In this document: positions 1 to 6,083 of the stretch, one piece after another
How positions within the stretch are numbered: position 1 is the stretch's first letter
Layout: each line of letters begins with the position of its first letter
From: Actinomycetes bacterium
GTDB lineage: Bacteria > Actinomycetota > Acidimicrobiia > Acidimicrobiales > Palsa-688
Reading direction: 5' to 3'
NCBI GenBank assembly: GCA_021808665.1
Contig: JAKBBA010000123.1
Span: forward strand, 1 to 9,178
DNA: 9,178 nucleotides
Notes under the pieces: generated by a model
What the model saw: the letters and a program-made list of their open reading frames with translations, nothing else
Told to the model about the DNA's origin: nothing
Databases searched by the model: none
Position numbers and translations under genes: made by a program

Positions 1-1176
1 GTCGACGAGCGAGGCGAGGGGCAACCGTTCCTGGTCCTCCACGGCGGCGCCGGGATACGGTCCGTATCCGGGTTCGCCGCGGCGCTGGCGGAGACCGGCG
101 GCGGCTCTGCCCGGGTGATCTCCCCGACCCACCCCGGCTTCGAGGGAACCCCGCGACCCGAAGCCCTCGACTCGGTGAGCAAGCTCGCCGCCTGCTACGT
201 CGCCCTGCTCGACGAGATGGACCTGACCGACGTCACCGCGATCGGCAGCTCGGTGGGCGGCTGGATCGCCGCCGAGATGGCCCTGCTCGGCTCGGCGCGC
301 CTCGCCCGGGTCGTGCTCGTCGACGCCGCCGGCATCGAAGTGCCCGGCCATCCCATCGCGGATGTCTCGTCGTTCACCCTCGACGAGATCATGGACCTGA
401 GCTACCACCACCCGGACCCCTACCGGATCGACCTGTCGAGCCTGCCGCCCGCCGCCCTCGCGCTGGCCGCCGGCAACCGGGCCGCGCTCGGCGCCTACAG
501 CGGCCCGTCGAGCACCGACCCGACCCTGAGGGCACGGCTGGCGGACCTGGACCTCGCCGCGCTCGTGATCTGGGGCGAAAGTGACCGGATCGTCGACCCC
601 GACTACGGACGAGCCTACGCAGCAGCCATCCCCGGAGCGGAGTTCCAGCTGGTGGGCGCATGCGGGCACCTCCCCTCCGTCGAGGCCCCCGAGCGACTGG
701 CCTCCGCCACCGTAGACTTCGCGTCGCGCACCCCCGCCTGGACCCACGAGCACACCGCCGAGACTCCCGTCGCGTCGAGTGACATCTGGGCGACGCTGCG
801 GGCGCTTTACACCGGGACCGAGCTGAGCGATGACGGCGACCACATCGAGATCCACGGCCCGTTCGTCGCCGGCACCCGACTGTCAGTCATCCCGCAGGGC
901 GCCGACTTCGTCGTCGACTGCACCATCATCGAGGTCGTCGAGGGGGAGGTGTTCGCCTACCGCACCGAGCTCAACGGGGTGACGATCACGAGCCGCCACA
1001 CGCTCGCCGCTACCCCAGGAGGCGGCACCCGCATCACCCACCACAGCGTGATCGCCGGCCCAGGCGCCGAGCGCAGTGGACCGCAAATCGGCCCGCGCAT
1101 CACCGAAGACCACCCAGAAGCGATGGACCGTCTCATCGCAGCGGCCGGCGGCGCGGCTGCCGGTCTCGGCAGCTGA
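1..1176 (+). CDS. Alpha/beta hydrolase fused to a C-terminal SRPBCC domain, 5'-truncated by the window edge
   Basis: The reading frame is open from base 1, so the true start lies upstream; 391 residues are visible. The first 225 or so form an alpha/beta hydrolase core: an oxyanion-hole segment LVLHGGAG (residues 11-18), a nucleophile elbow GSSVGG with Ser84, an acid in WGESD (Asp195) and a catalytic His in CGHLPSVEAPE (His223). After a short Pro/Thr/Ala-rich linker, residues 260-391 resemble an SRPBCC (START/Bet v1-like) domain: an 'SSDIWATL' opening, an 'IEIHGPFVAGT' strand pair, an 'IIEVVEGEVFAYRTE' strand, a 'GGGTRITHH' strand and a long C-terminal helix. The hydrolase is probably cytosolic and acts on an ester or C-C bond. 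The appended domain is usually a small-molecule binding cavity, so it may hold a hydrophobic substrate (inference). An internal GTG at 115 would delete the oxyanion-hole strand and is not a credible start. The hydrolase call is strong; the SRPBCC call is good but rests on pattern memory, and the substrate is unknown. Confidence 0.85.
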   Translation, partial: VDERGEGQPFLVLHGGAGIRSVSGFAAALAETGGGSARVISPTHPGFEGTPRPEALDSVSKLAACYVALLDEMDLTDVTAIGSSVGGWIAAEMALLGSARLARVVLVDAAGIEVPGHPIADVSSFTLDEIMDLSYHHPDPYRIDLSSLPPAALALAAGNRAALGAYSGPSSTDPTLRARLADLDLAALVIWGESDRIVDPDYGRAYAAAIPGAEFQLVGACGHLPSVEAPERLASATVDFASRTPAWTHEHTAETPVASSDIWATLRALYTGTELSDDGDHIEIHGPFVAGTRLSVIPQGADFVVDCTIIEVVEGEVFAYRTELNGVTITSRHTLAATPGGGTRITHHSVIAGPGAERSGPQIGPRITEDHPEAMDRLIAAAGGAAAGLGS

Positions 1177-1227
1177 CGATGGAGGGAGTTCAGCCGCCGC
1201 GAGCATTTAGCCTCCACGTGGTGGGCC

Positions 1228-1500
1228 GTGGTGGGCGCCAGCCCGGTCGCGGAGACCGGCCAACTGCTCGTAGACGAGCAGCTGTGCCCCTGGTTCGCCG
1301 CCTCGGGCGCGGCGATGGCCGAGTCGTTGGGGGTGGCGCGCTGCAGCGTGTCCGCCCTCGAGGAGCGTGTTGTGGCCGACGGGCTCGTCAGCCGGGACCT
1401 GCTCGATGGGGTGACCCGGATAGGGATCGACGAGATCGTCCACCGGCGGAGGAGCCGCTACCTACAGCGGGCATCCGACCATGACACCGTCCTGATCGCA
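1228..1500 (+). pseudogene. Decayed fragment of an ISL3-like transposase
   Basis: Plus-strand frame 1 reads through without a stop here. It contains a stretch resembling the middle of ISL3-family transposases: a helix-turn-helix-like part (AESLGVARCSVSALEERVVAD), then GVTRIGIDEI, HRRRSRYLQ and DHDTVLIAA. In the family this corresponds to the conserved 'RIGVDEISYRRGHRYLTVVVDHDTGRLVWAA' region, whose Asp (codon 1429-1431 here) is the first residue of the DDE triad. Only about 70 recognisable residues remain, against roughly 400 or more in intact members. The N-terminal zinc-finger part and the later D and E are absent, and there is no credible start or terminal repeat. The similarity is clearest from about 1290 to 1497 and stops where the convergent hydrolase gene begins. 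The frame stays open to 1944, but beyond 1504 it is only the antisense shadow of that gene. I see it as a scar of past insertion, not a functional gene. Confidence 0.6.
1264..1281. repeat. Perfect short stem-loop (8-bp arms, 2-nt centre)
   Basis: CTGCTCGT (1264-1271) and ACGAGCAG (1274-1281) are exact reverse complements separated by AG, or a 7-bp stem with a 4-nt loop. The hairpin lies between the end of the plus-strand hydrolase-SRPBCC gene (1176) and the end of the convergent minus-strand hydrolase (1504). It could therefore act as a bidirectional terminator, but no T-run follows on either strand. It may equally be a chance structure inside the transposase remnant. Confidence 0.3.
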
Positions 1501-1503
1501 GCG

Positions 1504-2247
1504 TCAGGCCCTGGACCACAGCTCCTCGAGCAGGACGTTGACGGGGTGCCCGCCGTTTTGGACTGTGTGGTCCGTCCCGGCGACGACCTCGTGTGTTGCG
1601 CCTGCGCCGGTGACGAGCGCTTCGGCGACGCCTTCGAAGCCGGGGGTGCGTCCGGAGGTGAGCACGAGGAGCGGGTAACCGCCAACGGCGACGGCTGCCA
1701 TGTCGAGCTCGATGTCGTCGGGGCTGCGGATGTCGGTGAGGTCGCGAGCGAGGGCGGCGAGGGCTTCCGGTGGGAGGAGCTCGACGGGGACATTGATACC
1801 GACGAGGCTGAAGAAGGCACGGATCAGGTCGGCGTGGTCGCCTGGAGGGTGTTCGAACAGCTCGCGGTTGCGCTGTCGCATCTCGACGACGGCGGGGTCG
1901 TCGGGAGCGAGGGTGTAGGCGGGGGGCTCGATCAGGGTCAGTGATCGGACCGATGCCGGGTGGGTGATGGCTACTAAAAGAGCGACGATGCCGCCGTAGG
2001 AGTGACCGACCAGGTGGGCTCCGCCCTCGAGGAGGGGTGCGATGAGCTTTGCGTCGCGCTCGAAGTCTTCTCGCCCGTCGCGCGGAGTGCTCCCGTGCCC
2101 CGGCCGATCGGGCAGCACGAGACGCCATCGGTTCGCCAGCGGGCGTTGGGCCGCGAAGGCGGCGGCACCTCCCTGGGGGGTGCCGCCGTGGATGAGTACG
2201 ACAGTAGGGCCGGCACCCCACTCGGTGACGGCAAGCGGGGTGCTCAT
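1504..2247 (-). CDS. Alpha/beta hydrolase, MhpC-like fold, cytosolic
   Basis: This is a 247-residue single-domain alpha/beta hydrolase of typical size. Visible motifs are VVLIHGG (16-22, oxyanion hole), LVLPDRPGHG (43-52), the nucleophile elbow GHSYGG with Ser83, and a C-terminal catalytic His in GTDHTVQNGGHP (His227). The usual acid after strand 6 is not in its standard place: the segment there reads LLVLTSGRTPGFEGVAEAL with no Asp after the G-x turn. Glu107 (LIEPP, after strand 5) or Glu205 may supply it. The ATG at 2247 is preceded by GGAAAGG at about 9 nt and overlaps the stop of the upstream regulator gene (ATGA), so the two are probably translationally coupled. In-frame sequence upstream to 2451 is antisense to the end of the regulator gene and is not part of the protein. 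Beside an extradiol dioxygenase, a role as meta-cleavage-product hydrolase or ester/lactone hydrolase is reasonable, but this is inference. Confidence 0.88.
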   Translation of the reverse strand: MSTPLAVTEWGAGPTVVLIHGGTPQGGAAAFAAQRPLANRWRLVLPDRPGHGSTPRDGREDFERDAKLIAPLLEGGAHLVGHSYGGIVALLVAITHPASVRSLTLIEPPAYTLAPDDPAVVEMRQRNRELFEHPPGDHADLIRAFFSLVGINVPVELLPPEALAALARDLTDIRSPDDIELDMAAVAVGGYPLLVLTSGRTPGFEGVAEALVTGAGATHEVVAGTDHTVQNGGHPVNVLLEELWSRA

Positions 2248-2954
2248 GATGTTGTGCCTTTCCGGTCGGCGGTTTGTGTGGTTGCGTCGACGGCCGCGGG
2301 AGAGGCGAGCAGGACGTCGGTGGTGTGCTGCACATGGGCAGCGAGGCGGGAGACGGCCAGCTCGGTCTGACGGCTCAACGCAGCATCGAGGAGAGCGGCG
2401 TGCTCTGCTGCGATGTTGCGTTCCCGCTCGTGGCCGAGTGGCACCGACCACCGCCGGTACAGCTCGGCTGAGTCACGTAGCGAAGCGGCGATGGCCTTCA
2501 GCCGACGGTTGGCGCAGCCGTCGAGCAGCGCGGTGTGGTACTCGGCGTGCGCAGCAACCCACCCGTCGGCCAGGCGCCCACTGCCGTCGGGATCTAGCTG
2601 GGCGATGCGGCTCAGCCGGTGGTGGGCTGCGAGCAGCCGGGACTCCCACTCGATGTCACCGTCGGCCATCGCATGGCGCAGCGTCATGGTTTCGAGGTCG
2701 ATGCGTGCAGCGGTCAACTCGCGCAGGTCGCCGGCCGATACCTCGGTCACCCAAAACCCCTGCTGGGGTTCACCCCGCACCAGACCCTGCTCGGCGAGGC
2801 GGAGCAGGCTCTCCCGCAGACCGCCCATGCTCGCCCCGTAGCGATCGCACATCTCCCCGTAGCGCAAGCGTGCACCGGGGTGGAGTCGGCCGGCGAGGAT
2901 GTCCGCCCGCAGTTGGGCGTGCAGCCGCTCGGCCTTCGACTCTCCCGCCAGCAT
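2244..2954 (-). CDS. GntR-family transcriptional regulator, FadR/VanR-like (FCD ligand domain)
   Basis: This is a 236-residue repressor-type protein. An N-terminal winged helix-turn-helix (about residues 5-70) shows the GntR signature: 'LRADILAGRLHPGARL', then 'RYGASMGGLRESLLRLAEQGLV' spread across the recognition helix, and the wing 'GFWVTEV'. An all-helical FCD domain follows (about 78-215). Its probable metal-site residues are in AAHAEYHTALL (His136, His140), EHAALLDAAL (His185) and AAHVQHT (His207, His210). FCD regulators usually bind organic acids and release DNA. Its position, divergent from the catabolic operon and upstream of a hydrolase, suggests local control of both. ATG at 2954 is chosen because it places the first helix normally. 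A TTG nine bases upstream (2963) is an alternative; neither has a good ribosome-binding site, so a leaderless or weakly translated start is possible. The stop overlaps the hydrolase start by 4 bp. Confidence 0.92.
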   Translation of the reverse strand: MLAGESKAERLHAQLRADILAGRLHPGARLRYGEMCDRYGASMGGLRESLLRLAEQGLVRGEPQQGFWVTEVSAGDLRELTAARIDLETMTLRHAMADGDIEWESRLLAAHHRLSRIAQLDPDGSGRLADGWVAAHAEYHTALLDGCANRRLKAIAASLRDSAELYRRWSVPLGHERERNIAAEHAALLDAALSRQTELAVSRLAAHVQHTTDVLLASPAAVDATTQTADRKGTTS

Positions 2955-2960
2955 GCTGGC
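2947..2960. repeat. Perfect 14-bp palindrome over the regulator start codon
   Basis: GCCAGCATGCTGGC is self-complementary over all 14 bases and contains the chosen ATG of the GntR gene (2954-2952 on the minus strand). It could be an autoregulatory operator or a start-site hairpin, or a coincidence of codons. There is no second copy elsewhere in the divergent region. Confidence 0.3.
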
Positions 2961-2964
2961 CAAC

Positions 2965-3050
2965 TGTAGACCACGGAGAGAGGTCTCACAACCGTCAAAG
3001 ATTTTCGAGAATCAGTAGCAATCTCGGGTGGACCTTGCTATGTTGTCCCA
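2965..3050. promoter_or_regulatory. Divergent control region with candidate operators
   Basis: This lies in the intergenic stretch between the GntR gene and the FAH-family gene. Three imperfect dyads are visible. TGTAGACC (2965-2972) faces GGTCTcACA (2982-2990), with one bulged base. GATTTTCGAGAATC (3000-3013) is symmetric at 12 of 14 positions. GGAC (3030-3033) and GTCC (3045-3048) bracket an 11-bp spacer that contains the extended -10-like box. GntR/FCD regulators normally bind short dyads in exactly this position. Which dyad, if any, is the operator cannot be decided from one sequence. Confidence 0.4.
3036..3044 (+). promoter_or_regulatory. Candidate extended -10 promoter element for the catabolic operon
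   Basis: TGCTATGTT combines a TG-N extension with TATGTT, which fits the actinobacterial TAnnnT -10 consensus. It would place transcription start near 3051 and give a leader of about 33 nt to the ATG at 3084. No convincing -35 hexamer is present 16-18 bp upstream, which is common for extended -10 promoters. It sits between the arms of the GGAC/GTCC dyad, a position where a repressor could block RNA polymerase. Confidence 0.4.
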
Positions 3051-3083
3051 AGAGTCGACGTCAGGGACGGCGGGGGGTGAGGC

Positions 3084-3929
3084 ATGAAGATCGCAAATGT
3101 TGCGGGCCGGTCGAAGTTGTTGGTCGGTGGTGGTGCTGTCGATTTGGCGACCGCCAGCGGCGGCCGGTTCGACCCGGACCCGCAGTTGCTGTACGGGCGA
3201 ATGGCCGAGCTGGCGGTGTGGGCATCGGGGGTCACCCAGGCGGGGGAGGAGTGGGATCCAACGTCCGCCGGGGCTCCCGTGCCGGCCCCTCGCCAAGTGT
3301 TCGCAATCGGCCTCAACTACTCAGAGCACGCCTCAGAGTCGGGGTTCGAGGCTCCTGAGACGCCGGTGGTGTTCACCAAGTGGCCGTCGGCCCTCACGGG
3401 TCCAGTCACCAACGTGGTCATGCCACTCGGATCGGTCGACTGGGAGGTCGAACTGGTAGTTGTAATCGGCTCGACGGCACGGCGGGTTCCGGTCGAGAGG
3501 GCATGGGATGTAATCGCAGGCCTGACCGCCGGACAGGATCTCTCAGAGCGCCGACTGCAGCGCCGTGGGCCGGCCCCACAGTTCGGGCTTGCCAAGTCCC
3601 ATCCCGGCTTCGCCCCGATCGGACCCCTCGTGGTCACCCCCGACGAGCTCGACCACCCCGACGACCTCGGCCTCGGCTGCGAGGTCAACGGCGAGAAGGT
3701 TCAGGATGGCCGCACCCGGGACATGATCTTCACGGTCCCGCAACTGGTCGCGTTCCTCTCGACGGTAGTCACCTTGTGGCCCGGGGACCTGATCTTCACG
3801 GGCACACCACCTGGCGTGGGCATGGGCCGGACACCACCCCGCTTCCTCCGAGCTGGTGACCGCCTGCACAGCTGGGTCGAAGGCATCGGCCACCTGCACC
3901 AGCGCTTCGTCCTCGAGGAAGTTTTATGA
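3084..3929 (+). CDS. Fumarylacetoacetate hydrolase (FAH) family enzyme
   Basis: This 281-residue protein has the FAH-superfamily layout: a small N-terminal domain (1-65) and a catalytic domain (70-281). Visible motifs are VFAIGLNYSEHASESG (72-87), PVVFTKWPSALTG (94-106), the metal site VDWEVELVVVIG (Glu121, Glu123) with Asp152 in AGQDLSERRLQ, FGLAKSHPGFAPIGP (167-181), and the C-terminal FTGTPPGVGMG (238-248). Family members use Mg2+ or Mn2+ to hydrolyse, hydrate, isomerise or decarboxylate keto/enol diacids from aromatic ring cleavage. The subtype resembles HpcE/fumarylpyruvate-hydrolase-like proteins more than MhpD, but the reaction is not fixed by sequence. The ATG is preceded by a purine-rich GGGGGGTGAGG. 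The gene is first in the operon and its stop overlaps the dioxygenase start (ATGA, 3926-3929). It probably acts late in the pathway. Confidence 0.92.
   Translation: MKIANVAGRSKLLVGGGAVDLATASGGRFDPDPQLLYGRMAELAVWASGVTQAGEEWDPTSAGAPVPAPRQVFAIGLNYSEHASESGFEAPETPVVFTKWPSALTGPVTNVVMPLGSVDWEVELVVVIGSTARRVPVERAWDVIAGLTAGQDLSERRLQRRGPAPQFGLAKSHPGFAPIGPLVVTPDELDHPDDLGLGCEVNGEKVQDGRTRDMIFTVPQLVAFLSTVVTLWPGDLIFTGTPPGVGMGRTPPRFLRAGDRLHSWVEGIGHLHQRFVLEEVL
3915..3929 (+). promoter_or_regulatory. Ribosome-binding site and ATGA stop/start coupling, FAH to dioxygenase
   Basis: GAGGAA (3915-3920) lies inside the end of the FAH gene, 5 nt before ATGA (3926-3929), where the dioxygenase start overlaps the FAH stop. 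This fixes the dioxygenase start and indicates coupled translation of the two enzymes. Confidence 0.75.
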
Positions 3930-4840
3930 GCCTCCACCGGCTGAGCTCGGTGACTGTCGGCGTGCCCGACGTCGATACTGTGGCCGACTATTACGCCGAG
4001 TTCGGTCTGCGTCGACATGGTGACCGGGCCTTGAGTAGCACCGCCGGCGGATCCCAGCTGACGCTGGACAAAGCCCCGTCGCGCCGTCTTGTCGAGGTGG
4101 TCATCGGCGTCGACAGCGACGACGACCTGCGAAATGTGCACGACGCCCTCAGCGCGGCGAGCGTTCCGGTGAGATCGGGCGACGGTCGGATCGAAGCGGT
4201 GGAGGCCGTCACCGGAGTGCGGGCAGTGCTCGAGGTCGAGCCTCGCGAAGTCACACAGGTTGCAGAGGTGGCAGCTCCGGGTGCAGCGACCGAGGGCCAG
4301 CGCAATGAAGCTGTGCTGAGAGCGGGACCGGTACGGCCCCGCCGCCTCGGCCACGCGGTACTGACGAGCACCGACCTGGCGGCGACTACCCGGTTCTTCG
4401 TGGACTCCCTCGGCTTTAAGGTCAGCGACTTCATCGGCCAGGTCGGGGTGTTCATGCGCTGCTCGACCGACCACCACAACCTGCTGGTCCTGCGGGCACC
4501 GACGGTGTACCTGCACCACACCGCATGGCAGGTCGACGACGTCGACGAAGTGGGGCGGGGAGCCACGGCCATGCTGGACGGGCACCCCGAGCGCCATGTT
4601 TGGGGCCTCGGCCGGCACTTTGCGGGGGCCAACTACTTCTGGTACCTGCGCGATCCGGCCGGCAACTACTCCGAGTACTACGCGGAAATCGACGTGATCC
4701 CCGAGGACTCGGACTGGCAGCCCGAGTCCCATGAGGGGCGGCGTGGACTCTACGGCTGGGGGCCGCCACCTCCACCAAATTTTCTCCAGCCCGACGACCA
4801 GGTGGCGCCGAGCGGCGTCCTGCACGACCCGGGCACCTGA
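3926..4840 (+). CDS. Two-domain extradiol (type I) ring-cleavage dioxygenase-like VOC protein
   Basis: This 304-residue protein has two vicinal-oxygen-chelate domains. The N-terminal domain (about 5-108) lacks metal ligands, as in known type I extradiol dioxygenases. The C-terminal domain (about 138-257) has the 2-His-1-carboxylate set: His143 (RRLGHAVLTS), His198 (YLHHTAWQVDD) and Glu250 (PAGNYSEYYAEID). His183/His184 (TDHHN) and a second-shell region GRHFAGANYFWYLRDPAGN also match active-site surroundings. The tail 'YGWGPPPPPNFLQPDD' (275-291) is a proline-rich extension common in actinobacterial relatives. An intact ligand triad supports Fe(II)- or Mn(II)-dependent cleavage of a catechol-like ring. 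GAGGAA (3915-3920) precedes the ATG by 5 nt, and the start overlaps the FAH stop. With the monooxygenase downstream it forms a hydroxylation/ring-cleavage pair. A non-cleaving VOC role is possible but less likely. Substrate unknown. Confidence 0.88.
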   Translation: MSLHRLSSVTVGVPDVDTVADYYAEFGLRRHGDRALSSTAGGSQLTLDKAPSRRLVEVVIGVDSDDDLRNVHDALSAASVPVRSGDGRIEAVEAVTGVRAVLEVEPREVTQVAEVAAPGAATEGQRNEAVLRAGPVRPRRLGHAVLTSTDLAATTRFFVDSLGFKVSDFIGQVGVFMRCSTDHHNLLVLRAPTVYLHHTAWQVDDVDEVGRGATAMLDGHPERHVWGLGRHFAGANYFWYLRDPAGNYSEYYAEIDVIPEDSDWQPESHEGRRGLYGWGPPPPPNFLQPDDQVAPSGVLHDPGT

Positions 4841-4883
4841 GGCGTACCGCCATCCACATATGAACCACAACAGGGGGAAACCA
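4841..4883 (+). promoter_or_regulatory. 43-bp gap with strong ribosome-binding site before the binding-protein gene
   Basis: This is the only true gap between genes of the plus-strand operon. It contains AGGGGGA (4872-4878), five bases before the ATG at 4884. No clear -10/-35 pair or hairpin is seen, so independent transcription is not supported. The strong site may raise binding-protein yield relative to the overlapping ATPase and permease genes, which is usual for binding-protein-dependent importers. Confidence 0.55.
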
Positions 4884-6083
4884 ATGCGTCATCGCAAGAC
4901 TCACCGGAGCGGCACCAGCCAGCAGCCACGGAAGTGGCAATCATGCCACCTGCGCCCGGCTCGCCGACTCGGGGCCGCTGGCTTGGCCGCCGCCGCAATC
5001 GTCCTGTCTGCTTGCGGGAGCACCACATCGAGCCCGACCGCAGCGCCGACAACAACGACCTCCGGGGCGACGGTCTCTTCGCTTGCCCAGGCCAGAGCGG
5101 AGCTGGCTCCGTACGTGGGCCATCCGAGTGCCTTTCCGGTGACCGCGCCCTTGAGCAAGCGGCCGCCGGCCGGCAGCCGCTTCGTGTACCTGCAGTGCTC
5201 GACTCCGGTCTGCGCCCTGATCGGCCAGCTCTTGGCAGCACCGACCAAAGCGCTCGGTGTAGGACTGACAGTGGTCAACGCAGGAGGGACGGCGACCAGC
5301 TCGCAATCCGCCGCCGCCGCAGCACTGGCCGACAAGCCAGCAGCGGTGCTCGTTCCGGCCGTTGACCCTCAGCTATTCGGTAGCAGCCTCCACAGCCTGG
5401 ACTCGGCCGGCATCCCGGTCGTCGGGGTGGGCGTCATCGGCGGCAAGCCCTACGGCGTGGAGGTCAGCGCCGGCGGCGCATCCAGCGTCGCCAAAGCTGG
5501 TCGCTTGTTGGCGGACTGGGTCGCCACCACGCGCGGCTCGCACGCCAACGTGGTGTTCGTCGGCACACCGGAGTTGAACTTCTCCACTCCGATGCGTACC
5601 GCCTTCGACGGCGAGATGGCCAAAGTGTGCCCGTCGTGCGCCCTCTCTTACCTCGGCGTGTCGGTGGAGACCTTCGGCAACACAGCGCCCAGTGCGGTCG
5701 TCAGCTACCTGGAAGCTCACCCGACCACAAAGACTGTGGTCTTTGCCTCCATGGAAGCCGCAACCGGGCTGGCCGCGGCACTGAAGGACGCAAACCTGCA
5801 TGTGACCACCATCGGGTTCGCGCCGACGCCGAGCAACCTCCAGGACATAAAGAATGGTGGGCTCACCGCCGGACTGGGCCTTGATCTCCTCGTGCAGGAA
5901 TGGGTGCAGGTCGACATGGCTGCCCGGCTCATTGCGCATCAGCAAGTGGCGCCGGGCGAGCTCAACATCGACCTGCAGTTGCTCACGAGCAACGACATCA
6001 ACAGCGTCGACATCGCGCGGGGCTGGAGCGGGTACCCCGATGTCGCCCAACGTTTCGCACAACTGTGGTCCCCGGCGGGCTGA
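4884..6083 (+). CDS. Lipoprotein substrate-binding protein of a sugar-type (CUT2/RbsB-like) ABC importer
   Basis: This 399-residue protein has an arginine-rich N-region, a hydrophobic stretch (30-41) and a lipobox LSAC with Cys44, so it is predicted to be a membrane-anchored exported lipoprotein. A Thr/Ser/Pro/Ala-rich linker (45-62) is followed by a periplasmic-binding-protein fold. Typical elements are the strands GSRFVYLQC and AVLVPAVDPQ, 'SLDSAGIPVVGVGV', 'ANVVFVGTPELNFSTPMRTAFDGEM', and the C-terminal 'GFAPTPSNLQDIKNGGLTAGLGLD'. Two close cysteine pairs (Cys105/Cys110 and Cys239/Cys242) could form disulfides outside the cell, an unusual trait for a ribose-type binding protein. AGGGGGA (4872-4878) lies 5 nt before the ATG at 4884; in-frame ATGs further upstream (e.g. 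4860) lack this. A 43-bp gap separates it from the dioxygenase gene, and its stop shares a base with the ATPase start. The ligand may be a cyclic or aromatic compound rather than a free sugar (inference from context). Confidence 0.9.
   Translation: MRHRKTHRSGTSQQPRKWQSCHLRPARRLGAAGLAAAAIVLSACGSTTSSPTAAPTTTTSGATVSSLAQARAELAPYVGHPSAFPVTAPLSKRPPAGSRFVYLQCSTPVCALIGQLLAAPTKALGVGLTVVNAGGTATSSQSAAAAALADKPAAVLVPAVDPQLFGSSLHSLDSAGIPVVGVGVIGGKPYGVEVSAGGASSVAKAGRLLADWVATTRGSHANVVFVGTPELNFSTPMRTAFDGEMAKVCPSCALSYLGVSVETFGNTAPSAVVSYLEAHPTTKTVVFASMEAATGLAAALKDANLHVTTIGFAPTPSNLQDIKNGGLTAGLGLDLLVQEWVQVDMAARLIAHQQVAPGELNIDLQLLTSNDINSVDIARGWSGYPDVAQRFAQLWSPAG

Noticed and set aside
1264..1281. Classical rho-independent terminator between the convergent genes
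   Set aside because: The stem is perfect but short and has no following T-run on either strand, so it is listed only as a stem-loop.
1501..1944. Continuation of the transposase-like plus-strand frame
   Set aside because: Beyond about 1500 the translation is only the antisense of the convergent hydrolase gene and no longer resembles a transposase.
1388..2335. 315-codon minus-strand frame overlapping the second hydrolase in another frame
   Set aside because: Extremely Arg/Pro-rich translation with no domain; shadow of the hydrolase reading frame.
2042..3358. 438-codon plus-strand frame across the hydrolase start, GntR gene and intergenic region
   Set aside because: The product is Arg/Ser/Pro-rich low-complexity sequence antisense to well-supported genes and crosses the control region.
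3701..4870. Long minus-strand open frame (389 codons) opposite the FAH and dioxygenase genes
   Set aside because: It lies antisense to two genes with clear catalytic motifs, shows no recognisable domain, and is a common by-product of GC-rich codon use.
4731..4883. N-terminal extension of the binding protein to an upstream ATG
   Set aside because: It would overlap the dioxygenase gene and bury the signal peptide; the ribosome-binding site and lipobox spacing favour the ATG at 4884.
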